Of a DNA stretch of 64,000 bases, positions 27,509 through 36,325 are shown piece after piece (positions within the stretch are counted from its first letter, which is position 1; every line of letters begins with the position of its first letter). Made by a program: the position numbers and the translations under genes. The notes beneath the pieces are model-generated. The model was not told the DNA's origin. It did not search any database and saw only the letters and a list, made by a program, of their open reading frames with translations. Where the stretch lies: contig OY762224.2 of assembly GCA_963665265.2 (NCBI GenBank), positions 2,914,001-2,978,000 of the forward strand, given 5' to 3'. Source of the DNA: CAXXHQ01 sp963665265. Lineage in GTDB: Bacteria; Planctomycetota; Planctomycetia; Pirellulales; Thermoguttaceae.

Positions 27509-29206
27509 ATGGTTCGCCTTTTGTTTGTCGTGCTCTGCGGAGGTTATGTCATGGCGTTCGCCGCTTGTTGCGCGTTCGGCGCCGAGGAAAACGACGCCGA
27601 CGCTCGCGCCAAAGCGTTCATCGCCAAATTCGAACGGGAAATTCGCCCGCTCGAAACCGATGCGGCGAAATGCTGGTACGCCGCTTCGCTGTCCGGCGCC
27701 AAAGAAGACTTTGCTCGTAAGAAAGAAGCTGAATTCAAACTCAAAGCGGCCCTCGGCGACGTAAAATCCTTCGAGGAGCTCAAGGCGATCAAGGAAAATC
27801 AGGTCGCCGATCCCCTTCTACGCCGCGAAATCGACGTAATTTATCGCGAATACCTCGGAAATCAAATTGATAAAACGCTCCTGCGAAAAATCGTGGAGAA
27901 GACCAACGCCGTTGAAGCCGCCTTTAACGTCTTTCGCGCCGAAGTGAACGGGAAAAAAATTACCGACAACGAAGTGCGACGTATTCTTCTGAAATCCGAC
28001 GATCCGCAAGAGCGGCAAGCGGCCTGGGAAGCGAGCAAGACGGTCGGCAAAATCGTCGAGTCTGATCTGAAAGAGTTGTTCCGCCTTCGCAACGAAGCGG
28101 CGAAGCAAATGGGCTTCGATAACTTCCAAGCCATGCAGCTCTACTTGAACGAACAAGACGTGACGCAGATCGACCGGCTATTTGACGATCTTGACGCCGG
28201 CACGCGCGAACCGTTCCGCAAGGCGAAAGCCGCCGTCGACGCCGAAATCGCCGCAAAATTCGGAATCGCTCCCGAAGAAATTCAACCCTGGCATTATTCC
28301 GACGCATTCCTGCAAGAGCCGCCCCTTTCGCTCACCGAAGAACAGGAAAAACTCTACGCAAGCGTCGACGCCGTTGAGGCGAGCCGCTTGTTCTACGCCG
28401 GAATTGGCCTCCCCATCGACGACGTTCTCGCGAAAAGCGATCTCTACGATAAGCCGGGAAAAAGCCCGCACGCCTATTCTTGCGAGTTGGACCGCGAAGG
28501 CGACGTTCGCATTTTCGCCAACGTTATGCCCGGCCGACGTTGGCTTTCGACGATGCTGCATGAGTCCGGACATGCCTCCTATTCGAAATACGTCTCGCGC
28601 GATTTGCCCTACGCCGTTCGCACCTATTCGCACTCGTTGACGACCGAAGGCATTGCGATGATGTTCGAGCGATTTCCCCGGTCCGAGGAATGGCTATCGG
28701 CGATGGGGGCGAACGCCTCCGACGCCCCGCAATTTCGCACGCAGCTTGCCGAGTGGCGACGTCTATACATGCTATTCTTCTCGCGATGGTGCCAGGTGAT
28801 GTACCGTTTTGAGCGAGGCGCCTACGAAAATCCCGATCAAGATCTCAACGCGCTTTGGGGTCGGCTAGTCGAACGTTATCAACTCGTAAAACTTCCGCCT
28901 GGACGAAACGAGCCGGACTACGCCGCCAAAATGCACATAATCGGCGCGCCGGTCTATTATCACAACTATATGCTCGGCGACATGTTCGCTTCTCAAATGC
29001 ACCATAAGATCGTCAAAGACGTGCTTAAATCTTCCGACGATCCGTTTACCGTCTATTACACGAATAAGCTCGAGGTCGGAACGTTTTTAATTGAACAGGT
29101 CTTCCGACCCGGCAAAACGCTCCCGTGGAATGAACTTACCAAACACGCCACGGGCGAGTTCCTCAACGCTAAAGCCTTTGCCGAAGACGTACGCGAGAAA
29201 AAATAA
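27509..29206 (+). CDS. Exported zinc peptidase, M2/M3-like (peptidyl-dipeptidase-like)
   Basis: 565 residues from the ATG at 27509, preferred because GAGG lies about six bases upstream and the first 22 residues form a signal sequence (VRLLFVVLCGG, FAACCAFGA; a lipobox-like Cys is possible). Zinc motif HESGH at 351-355 with the third ligand E380 (TTEGIAMM). The helical build and the GHASYSK and DLPYAVR blocks recall angiotensin-converting-enzyme (M2) and oligopeptidase F (M3) relatives. It probably degrades short peptides in the periplasm-like compartment. Substrate unknown. A frame from 27302 inside the MFS gene is a run-on. Confidence 0.78.
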   Translation: MVRLLFVVLCGGYVMAFAACCAFGAEENDADARAKAFIAKFEREIRPLETDAAKCWYAASLSGAKEDFARKKEAEFKLKAALGDVKSFEELKAIKENQVADPLLRREIDVIYREYLGNQIDKTLLRKIVEKTNAVEAAFNVFRAEVNGKKITDNEVRRILLKSDDPQERQAAWEASKTVGKIVESDLKELFRLRNEAAKQMGFDNFQAMQLYLNEQDVTQIDRLFDDLDAGTREPFRKAKAAVDAEIAAKFGIAPEEIQPWHYSDAFLQEPPLSLTEEQEKLYASVDAVEASRLFYAGIGLPIDDVLAKSDLYDKPGKSPHAYSCELDREGDVRIFANVMPGRRWLSTMLHESGHASYSKYVSRDLPYAVRTYSHSLTTEGIAMMFERFPRSEEWLSAMGANASDAPQFRTQLAEWRRLYMLFFSRWCQVMYRFERGAYENPDQDLNALWGRLVERYQLVKLPPGRNEPDYAAKMHIIGAPVYYHNYMLGDMFASQMHHKIVKDVLKSSDDPFTVYYTNKLEVGTFLIEQVFRPGKTLPWNELTKHATGEFLNAKAFAEDVREKK

Positions 29207-29259
29207 CTTTCAGGTCCGGTTGGTTAGAAATTTATAGTCGGGAGCTCCTAGCGTGGAGT

Positions 29260-30447
29260 TCATTTTGTTTCGTTCGCAATCATCGCTTCGCGCCAGCGGC
29301 GTTCAAAAGCGGGCAGCCCTTCGCCGACGAGCCGTTCGAATCGCTCGACCTTCGACCTCTTCTCTTCGGAAGGCGAAAGAAATGTGACGAGCTTTTCGGG
29401 GGTAAGTGCGTCGGACTTCTCGGCAAGATACGAGACGAGCCCGGCGGCGTAAACGTAGAACCGCCCCGCCTCGTCGGCCATCGAGTTTTCGTCGGCGTGG
29501 AACTTGTCGGACTTTGCAGTAAGCAATTCCGTAAGAGAAAGCGGATTCGCCCCGCCAAGATCACGGCGAAGCCTCTCTCGATCGGCCGGCGACATTCGCC
29601 CGAAACGGGGCGGATTTACCCCGTCGTTTTTCCAGTCGGCCGTCTCGACCGATTTCGCCATCCCTTCTTGCATCCAAACCGGCATTGCGTATTGCGACGA
29701 AGGATAAGCGAAATTCTCGACGTAGGCATGAAACAGTTCATGGCGAAGCCGCCGCTGCAAATCGCCGAGCGATTCCGTTATCTTCGCTTCGTTCTCCCGT
29801 TCGACTCGCGCGATCTCTCGTCGTTTCGATTCGATAATTTTTTGCGTAGCGCGACGCTGCGTTTGAACGACTTGCGACGATTCACGTCGATCGCCGGACG
29901 CTTTCGCCTCGGAATCGCGATTAACGGCTCCGCGTCGGCTCCGCGACTCCATATCTTTCAGTTCGTCGCGTAAAGCGTCATGCTTTGCGGATATGCTCGC
30001 ATACTCTTCGGCCACGCGATCTAATTCGCTTCCGGCCAGAATGACGTTCTTGCCGGCGATGAAACAAGCCGGGGTAACTATCGCAATATGCGATTCCTCC
30101 AAACGACGACGGTATGCGGCCGCCGAGCCGAATAGCTCAATTCGAATCGGACGTTCCGCTTTCACGCGAGGCGGCAGCAATACGGCGAAGACGTCCATAT
30201 CGCGCTCCAACTCGGCGGCAAAGCGACGAGTCAAACGTTCGTCGGCGCCCGACTCGAGCGTAAACCGCTTGCCGACGTAGCGCCTAGCGAGATCGGCGTC
30301 GTCGCGAATTGCTTCCAGCGCGGGCGGGTTTTCCGGCTCCGCCGTGTAACCGTGCGACGTGATTAAGCAAAAGACGCATGCAAGAAGATGCGAGGCGGCG
30401 GCGAAACCTAAACTCGATGTCGTTCGGCGAACGTACTGCATGCGCAT
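29260..30447 (-). CDS. Exported HExxH metallopeptidase-like protein (DUF1570-like)
   Basis: 395 residues from an ATG at 30447; starts at 30453 (TTG) or 30441 are possible. A signal peptide covers about residues 1-35. The zinc motif HELFH is at 236-240 and a likely third ligand Glu is in PVWMQEGMAKS about 23 residues on. This is the gluzincin layout of DUF1570 / peptidase MA-like proteins, frequent in planctomycetes. A charged coiled coil of about 90 residues (142-232) is inserted between the strand GKNVILAG and the zinc helix, which is unusual. Function is unknown; extracytoplasmic proteolysis is inferred. Confidence 0.65.
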   Translation of the reverse strand: MRMQYVRRTTSSLGFAAASHLLACVFCLITSHGYTAEPENPPALEAIRDDADLARRYVGKRFTLESGADERLTRRFAAELERDMDVFAVLLPPRVKAERPIRIELFGSAAAYRRRLEESHIAIVTPACFIAGKNVILAGSELDRVAEEYASISAKHDALRDELKDMESRSRRGAVNRDSEAKASGDRRESSQVVQTQRRATQKIIESKRREIARVERENEAKITESLGDLQRRLRHELFHAYVENFAYPSSQYAMPVWMQEGMAKSVETADWKNDGVNPPRFGRMSPADRERLRRDLGGANPLSLTELLTAKSDKFHADENSMADEAGRFYVYAAGLVSYLAEKSDALTPEKLVTFLSPSEEKRSKVERFERLVGEGLPAFERRWREAMIANETK

Positions 30448-30550
30448 GATCAATTCACATCGACGACCGATATATTACGGCCAAGAATGGGAAAGAAGGC
30501 TCACTACATTGTAGCCGCGTTTGGCCCGAGAATGAAGAGACTCGGAACAA

Positions 30551-31015
30551 TCACGCGCCGGACTTCATCATCCGTTCCGTGAATTCGCAGCCCACGAGAA
30601 CCATCGGCGTGGCGAATCGGCGATTAACGAGATTGCCGCCGAGGGTCTTTTTTTCGTCCGCCGCGGGCTCGACCGATCCGTCGGAGTTCACCAAAACGTC
30701 TTCGTAATGGGTAATCTCGGCCGCCACGTAGATGACTTCGTCCGGGCGCTCGAACGCGGCGACCAAGCCCGTGAAGTCGGGCGTCTCGGGAAGCAAAAAA
30801 GAGAAGCCGTTTCGCGTCAAATCGTGACATTGAACCGGAATGAACATCTGCTCTTCCGGAATCGACGTGAACGTGCCAGGAGCGATTTTGTGTACGGCGG
30901 TATAGGACCTGCGAATCTCGCCGCGTTGCTCACGCGTTTTCTTAATTTGCGCGCCGGCGACGTGGTGGATCAGGTTGAAAAAATTCGCGTCGATCGCTCG
31001 CTCAATGGTGGGCAT
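30551..31015 (-). CDS. PilZ-like protein, function unknown
   Basis: 154 residues, no signal peptide. The pattern QRGEIRRSYTAVHK followed by CHDLTRNGFSFLLPETPDF and a later VGCEFTERM matches a PilZ beta-barrel (c-di-GMP binding) with the D-x-S/T-xx-G turn. The RxxxR arginine pair is weaker than in typical PilZ domains. A nearby GGDEF protein (34673-35653) could supply the ligand, though this pairing is inference. The gene is divergent from trpB. Confidence 0.5.
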   Translation of the reverse strand: MPTIERAIDANFFNLIHHVAGAQIKKTREQRGEIRRSYTAVHKIAPGTFTSIPEEQMFIPVQCHDLTRNGFSFLLPETPDFTGLVAAFERPDEVIYVAAEITHYEDVLVNSDGSVEPAADEKKTLGGNLVNRRFATPMVLVGCEFTERMMKSGA

Positions 31016-31471
31016 GTCAAGATTCCGTTGCGGACATTAAACCGACTTTATCGACCGATCCATATCTGGATTCGTTTTTCCCCTCTTCGAAATCGAATAA
31101 TCCGAAGGTGGGGGCGCTTAGGTGCGTATTTGCGTACATTAAATTCATATTACACGTCTGCCGATTCCGCAAATTTCCTTGACGTTTATTCACTAATTTT
31201 CCGGAAAAATTACGCCGAATCTCCTGATGGCGCCATACTGGTGCGGTTAGTGCGAAACCGTATTTTGCGCAGCTGCATTAAAGATACCGCTCAGTTTTTA
31301 CTGGAAATCCCCTCTACCCGAACCTCCTGACCGACTGACGAGTCAAATATCCAGCCGCCGTGATGAATGAACGTGCGGCCTTTTCCGACGGCAAAGCCCT
31401 TTTCCCCTCTTTTATTCCTTGCCGTTATCCCTGACAATTGACGGATTATCCACTTGAAAGGACATATGAAT
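31016..31471. other. Divergent intergenic region upstream of trpB
   Basis: About 455 bases. It contains a strong AAAGGA Shine-Dalgarno (31457-31462) for trpB. No T-box, TRAP or clear trp attenuator was recognised. Confidence 0.45.
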
Positions 31472-32701
31472 ATGACGCTTTCCGCAGGTTCGGCCAAAAC
31501 AGTCGCATCGACGCATGTACCGGACGCCGCCGGACGTTTCGGACCGTTCGGCGGACGCTATATGCCGGAAACCCTCTCCCGGGCGATGGACGAACTTGTC
31601 GCCGAATATGCCAAGGCGAAAGATGATCCGACATTTCATGAAGAACTACGCGATCTGTACGTCAACTATGTGGGGCGCCCTTCGCCGCTCTACTATGCCG
31701 AACGGCTGACGAAACAATGCGGCGGCGCCAAAATCTACCTTAAACGCGAAGACCTCAATCACACCGGCTCGCACAAAATCAACAATACTCTTGGGCAAGC
31801 TCTTTTGACCGTTCGCATGGGTAAACGCCGAGTGATCGCTGAAACCGGAGCCGGTCAGCATGGCGTCGCCACGGCGACGGCCTGCGCCCGCTTCGGTTTG
31901 GAATGCGTCGTTTATATGGGCGAAGAGGATATTCGTCGCCAACGTCCAAACGTGTTCAGTATGAAGCTGCTTGGCGCCGAAGTTCGCCCCGTGACGAGCG
32001 GATCGAGGACTTTGCGCGACGCCTGCAATGAAGCCTTTCGCGATTGGATGAGTTCCGTCGAAACGACGCACTACATTCTCGGTTCCGTAGTCGGTCCGCA
32101 TCCGTTTCCCCAGATCGTCCGCGATTTCCAATCGATCATCGGTCGTGAAACGAAGTCTCAATGCAAGGAGCGGTTCGGCCGCCTTCCGAACGCCGTGGTC
32201 GCTTGCGTCGGCGGCGGCAGCAACGCGGCAGGCATGTTCTATCCGTTCATCGAAGAATCGGGCGTTGAGCTTTTCGGCGTCGAGGCCGGCGGCCGCTCCG
32301 CTAACCCTGGCGACAACGCTTCGACGCTCTGCTACGGCAAGCCCGGCGTTCTTCACGGTAGCTATAGCTACGTTTTACAAGATGAAGACGGCCAGACGAG
32401 CGACGTGCATAGCATTTCGGCCGGCTTGGATTATCCCGGCACCGGTCCGGAACATAGCTATTGGAAAGATTGCGGACGCGTTTCCTATACGAACGCTAGG
32501 GACGAAGAGGCGCTCGCCGCCTTCGACGCCTTGGCGAAATCCGAAGGAATTCTTCCCGCGCTCGAAAGTTCGCATGCCGTCGTCGAAGGCATAAAACAAG
32601 CGAAAAAACGCTCGGCCGACGAAATCGTCGTGATTTGCCTTTCCGGCCGAGGCGACAAAGACGCGGCGGAAATTGCACGGCTTCGCGGCGTCGAGTTCTA
32701 A
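31472..32701 (+). CDS. trpB: Tryptophan synthase beta chain
   Basis: 409 residues. The ATG at 31472 lies nine bases after AAAGGA, so it is preferred to ATG 31466 (three bases) and TTG 31454. The PLP lysine is K102 in HTGSHKINN. GRFGPFGGRYMPETL opens the chain, and AVVACVGGGSNAAGMF (phosphate of PLP) and the C-terminal VICLSGRGDKD are present. Known role: condenses indole and serine to tryptophan, in a tunnel complex with TrpA, encoded 42 bases downstream. Confidence 0.97.
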   Translation: MTLSAGSAKTVASTHVPDAAGRFGPFGGRYMPETLSRAMDELVAEYAKAKDDPTFHEELRDLYVNYVGRPSPLYYAERLTKQCGGAKIYLKREDLNHTGSHKINNTLGQALLTVRMGKRRVIAETGAGQHGVATATACARFGLECVVYMGEEDIRRQRPNVFSMKLLGAEVRPVTSGSRTLRDACNEAFRDWMSSVETTHYILGSVVGPHPFPQIVRDFQSIIGRETKSQCKERFGRLPNAVVACVGGGSNAAGMFYPFIEESGVELFGVEAGGRSANPGDNASTLCYGKPGVLHGSYSYVLQDEDGQTSDVHSISAGLDYPGTGPEHSYWKDCGRVSYTNARDEEALAAFDALAKSEGILPALESSHAVVEGIKQAKKRSADEIVVICLSGRGDKDAAEIARLRGVEF

Positions 32702-32743
32702 TCGCGATTCATTCACTAAGTTAATTCTTTGCGGAATCATACG

Positions 32744-33547
32744 ATGTCCAAAATTGATACGCTGTTTCAGAATCTTCGCTCGTCCGGCCGCAAGGCGTTC
32801 ATGCCGTTCGTGACGGCTGGCGATCCCGATCTGCAATTCACCGCCGACGTCATTCGCGAACTGGTTTCTCGCGGAGCCGACCTCTGCGAATTGGGAATTC
32901 CCTACAGCGATCCCGTCGCCGACGGACCGGTGATTCAAGCGTCCTACACGCGCGCGCTGAATAACAAAGTTAAACTCTCCGATATCTTCGCGACTTGCGA
33001 AAAGACGACCGCCGCGATTGACGCGCCGATCGTCACGATGGTCAGCTATTCGATCGTCTTGCGTCGCGGTCTTGAGCGTTATGTGGTCGACGCAAAAAAC
33101 GCAGGGGTGTCGGGCGCGATCGTTCCCGATCTGCCCGTGGACGAAGCGAATGAACTGCGTGACGTTTGTCGCAAGGAAGACTTTTCATTGATTCAACTCA
33201 TTACGCCGACCACTCCGCGCGATCGGGCGAAACGGATTGCCGAGAACACGTCCGGGTTTATCTATTACGTCTCGGTGACCGGCATCACCGGCGAGAGAAC
33301 GGAATTACCGGCTAGCGTCGTTGAAGCTGTCGCTTGGTTGAAGTCGCAAACCGAGTTGCCCATTTGCATCGGTTTCGGAATCAGCAAGCCGGAACACGTG
33401 AAGATGTTGGCTCCCGTGGCCGACGGTTTGATCGTCGGCTCGGCCGTCGTGCGTCGCATGGCCGAGGTTGGGCAAAAAGATCGCGCGGCGGTCCTGAATG
33501 AGATCGGCGACTATGCGGCGGAGCTAATCGCCGCGATAAGGAATTAG
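32744..33547 (+). CDS. trpA: Tryptophan synthase alpha chain
   Basis: 267 residues from ATG 32744 (MSKIDTLFQNLRSSG). Catalytic E49 (CELGIPYSDP) and D60 (VADGP) fall at exactly the positions known for the family. The loop TGERTELP and the phosphate site GFGISKPEHV are present. Known role: cleaves indole-3-glycerol phosphate to indole, channelled to TrpB. The pair forms a two-gene operon; trpEGDCF are elsewhere. Confidence 0.97.
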   Translation: MSKIDTLFQNLRSSGRKAFMPFVTAGDPDLQFTADVIRELVSRGADLCELGIPYSDPVADGPVIQASYTRALNNKVKLSDIFATCEKTTAAIDAPIVTMVSYSIVLRRGLERYVVDAKNAGVSGAIVPDLPVDEANELRDVCRKEDFSLIQLITPTTPRDRAKRIAENTSGFIYYVSVTGITGERTELPASVVEAVAWLKSQTELPICIGFGISKPEHVKMLAPVADGLIVGSAVVRRMAEVGQKDRAAVLNEIGDYAAELIAAIRN

Positions 33548-33988
33548 CATTAAACTCAAAATTGCGGCGTTGATGTAAATCTGGGTTAAGTCTCACGCTC
33601 GATAGGGTGGAGGGGCGCGGATGCAATAGTATTTATGATCCTCTTTGATTCAAGAAATACTTTCGGGGGGGATTGCAATCCCCGGCCTCTTGCATTATGC
33701 TAGCGTCACAACCTGGATAAACTTCTCATTCGACTTACATCAGCTTTTCGTCCCTTGCTGAGGCAGCGTCGTTTTACTCTCGTCATCTCGAGTTTGCTGA
33801 ATTGATCAGCCTTGAGAGGATATTCTTTGCCGAGAGCCGTCTGTTGCGTCTAAGAAGACGCTTGCTTTTAGATTTCCGATTCTTGCTGCGTTCTTCGCTT
33901 CGTTTTATATGAAACGAAAGGCGCTGCGAGAATCGGCCGCCAGCGTTTCCTTATCCCACTTCGTTACGCTTAATACAAGGAATTTAAT
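33548..33988. other. Gap between trpA and a small PEP-CTERM gene
   Basis: About 440 bases. A perfect 16-base palindrome GGGGATTGCAATCCCC lies at 33668-33683, without a T-run. An AAGGAATTTAAT stretch just before 33989 gives a ribosome binding site. Nothing else was recognised. Confidence 0.45.
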
Positions 33989-34573
33989 ATGGGGAAAAAA
34001 AGTTTTTTTGCGTTGTTAGCGTTCGCCGTCGTTTTTGGCGCGGCGACTTGCGCATTCGCCGGCATTGTCACCGACTCGTTCCTCTGCAGCTTCCCCGACG
34101 ATCCGAAGACGGCAAAGCACATTTGGTCGTATGATTACGGGACTGACACGCTCGCTCTTACGGAAAACATTCTGGCCATTGGCGACGATTCGGTAAATAT
34201 GTGCGGTGATCTAGACAGCGATCCGACCTTTACCGTGACGAAGACCGTTACGAACGATACGGCCTTCGCGTGGACCGGCTATACGATTTCGCTCAATACC
34301 TCGGCTGGAGATAGTTTTGTTGCTGGTACAGCGACCAGCAACGTTTTTAACACCGTGAATCAGACATCGAGCCTGCTCACATTCTCGGCGCCTAACGCCG
34401 TGGCTCCTGGCGGCTCCGTCACGATGTCGTTCCAAATCAACATTCCGTCAACCACTAGTTTCAATTTCTCGATCACGCAGTCGGCGGTTCCGGTTCCCGA
34501 GCCTTCGGCGGTCGCGATTTTCTTTGTTTCGAGCTTGGCGCTTGGGCTTGGATTGATTCGTCGTCGCGCGTAA
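33989..34573 (+). CDS. Small PEP-CTERM-sorted exported protein
   Basis: 194 residues. A signal peptide (1-23, cut after AFA) is followed by a beta-rich Thr/Ser domain (TVTKTVTNDTAFAWTGYTISL) and a PEP-CTERM tail (VPEP, hydrophobic segment, then RRR). Known meaning of the tail: cleavage and sorting by an exosortase, with extracellular polysaccharide in many hosts. The body domain resembles no enzyme; it is probably a matrix or surface protein. A strong terminator follows. It lies 1.7 kb before the exopolysaccharide cluster, which fits that idea. Confidence 0.85.
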   Translation: MGKKSFFALLAFAVVFGAATCAFAGIVTDSFLCSFPDDPKTAKHIWSYDYGTDTLALTENILAIGDDSVNMCGDLDSDPTFTVTKTVTNDTAFAWTGYTISLNTSAGDSFVAGTATSNVFNTVNQTSSLLTFSAPNAVAPGGSVTMSFQINIPSTTSFNFSITQSAVPVPEPSAVAIFFVSSLALGLGLIRRRA

Positions 34574-34603
34574 TCGAAACGATTTCATCGGCGGTTTATA
34601 TAA

Positions 34604-34645
34604 AAAGCGGCATCATTTGAAAGTTCAAATGACGCCGCTTTCGTT
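34604..34645 (+). terminator. Rho-independent terminator
   Basis: Long stem AAGCGGC-A-TCATTTGAA / TTCAAATGA-C-GCCGCTT with a two-base loop and a single mismatch, followed by TTTCGTTTT. It is 30 bases after the PEP-CTERM gene stop. Confidence 0.85.
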
Positions 34646-34672
34646 TTGTTTGGTGATATGTGAACTCGATGG

Positions 34673-35653
34673 TCACCGGGGTTTAATCGCGCCGCATGGG
34701 CAAGTCAATTTCGTCGTGGAATTGGATCGGCGGCGTTTTTCCGCGTACATCGCACGGTCGGCCGCTTCAATCACTTCAATCGGCGACGAGAAGTTCTCAC
34801 GACCGCTCGCCACGCCGACGCTTACGCCGACGATATGTCGGCGTCCGTCAACGATGATTGGCTTTTCAAATCGCTTGGCGATCCGCCGTACGATCAATTC
34901 CGCCGCCTCGGCCGCCTGCAATCGGTCCAAAAAGATCACGAACTCGTCGCCGCCGAATCGAGCCACCACGTCACCTGGGCGCACCGCATCGGTCAGTCGT
35001 CTAGCAATTGTTCGCAGTACTTGATCGCCGGTCAAATGTCCGAATCGGTCGTTAATTTCCTTGAAACGATCGACGTCGATGAACAATGCGGCGAAATCGG
35101 AAGCCGAATCCTGACGCGACGCCGTGAAAATTTTCGAGAGACGCTCGGTGAATGCGCGACGGTCTGGCAAGCCCGTCAACGGATCCGTTTGCGCCAAAGA
35201 TACCTCTCGTGACGCTGATACGGCCGGGATGTTCACGCGTCGGTCAGTTTGTGCTGTTCGCTTCTCGGCGAAAATGACGAAAGTCTCGCCGCAATCTTGT
35301 AGCAGTTGGGCAGTCCATATAAAGCGCTCGTCATGCCGTTTGATCGAACGCGAGGCGAATTTTCCTCCTCGAAGGGCCGCCAATCGTAACTTCTGCACGA
35401 ATCCTTTGGAAAAAACTTGCTCCGGCTTCTTCGTGAGCGCCTCATGGCGTTTGCAGCCGAGTAGTTCGCAGGCCGCGGAGTTCGCCTCGGTAATCCGCAT
35501 TTCTTTCCAATTGAAGAGAAGCATCGCTTTAGGAAAAATGTCCCAAGCCATGCGTAAACGCTCGGAATGAGTGGCGCGAGAACGAGATGCCGATTCGACG
35601 TTCGCAAACGCGAACGGTTCAAAAGACGGCTTCGCTGCTAGGTGACTGGCCAT
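34673..35653 (-). CDS. PAS-GGDEF diguanylate cyclase
   Basis: 326 residues, no membrane helix. A PAS domain occupies about residues 35-130 (PKAMLLFNWKEMRITEANSAACELLG). The GGDEF domain follows (155-310) with the intact active site GGDEF at 234-238. An inhibitory I-site RPGD lies at 225-228, five residues before it. Known role: makes cyclic di-GMP from two GTP, with product inhibition through the I-site. It sits next to the exopolysaccharide cluster and faces a terminator of a PEP-CTERM gene, so a role in matrix control is plausible but not shown. Confidence 0.9.
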   Translation of the reverse strand: MASHLAAKPSFEPFAFANVESASRSRATHSERLRMAWDIFPKAMLLFNWKEMRITEANSAACELLGCKRHEALTKKPEQVFSKGFVQKLRLAALRGGKFASRSIKRHDERFIWTAQLLQDCGETFVIFAEKRTAQTDRRVNIPAVSASREVSLAQTDPLTGLPDRRAFTERLSKIFTASRQDSASDFAALFIDVDRFKEINDRFGHLTGDQVLRTIARRLTDAVRPGDVVARFGGDEFVIFLDRLQAAEAAELIVRRIAKRFEKPIIVDGRRHIVGVSVGVASGRENFSSPIEVIEAADRAMYAEKRRRSNSTTKLTCPCGAIKPR

Positions 35654-36325
35654 TTCTCTTTTCTCTCCGCAGGTATCGAATCAGCGCGGCGCATACCCGC
35701 TCGGCGAACGTGGGCCGCTTAATTCATCGCAAATTCAAGGCGGGGTCCGTTTACTATCGTCCAAACGGAGCTATCTGGGGGGCGAATTTCCACTCAAACC
35801 GATCGCGTCGCAGCTCGCCGGCTTTTTGGAACCGGGATTGCGTCAATTAGCTTCGAATCTGCCGTAATTCGTATTCGGTTGCTTCCTGCACAAGCTCGAT
35901 TATACTGAAGATTGCCTATTTTATCTATACTAACAACTGGGCTTTTTGCTCGCTTAATCATTATTGTCAGTAAAACCAGACTATTTTTTCGTCCAATGAG
36001 GTGTCCGGGCAAGCTTGCGATTCCAAAAAACGTGACCTTTGGAACGAGAAGCCGGTTGTTTTAATCCGAATCGCACCGCGTACGTTTCGATCAGTAAGCA
36101 ACTTACGAAAGATGCAGTTGCGTTGAACGCCTTGGCGCAAAAAACTTGGTAATTGTGAAAATGGCGAACGAGTGTCCAAGCCGTTTCGATGATCGGCCCT
36201 TGCATATAATCCAACGAGCGTTTTTTCTTTGGCCTGGCGTGAGGCTGTGAAAGACGCATTGCCCGCCTCCGACGCAACCGAGCGCCTTCGACCTACGAAA
36301 GATGGCTCCAACTAGGAATATCCCT
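35654..36325. other. Long gap before the exopolysaccharide cluster
   Basis: About 670 bases between the divergent diguanylate cyclase and the Wzz-like gene. Two overlapping minus-strand ORFs (114 and 98 codons, within 35967-36311) are seen but neither has a recognisable domain, and they overlap each other, so I do not call them. AT-rich runs around 35900-35990 may hold a promoter. No operator was identified. Confidence 0.35.

Noticed and set aside
31227..31250. Possible trp leader peptide (MAPYWCG)
   Set aside because: Only one Trp codon and no attenuator stem-loop pair with a T-run was found before trpB.
35967..36311. Minus-strand ORFs of 98 and 114 codons before the Wzz-like gene
   Set aside because: They overlap in different frames, neither shows a domain, and no ribosome binding site supports a start.
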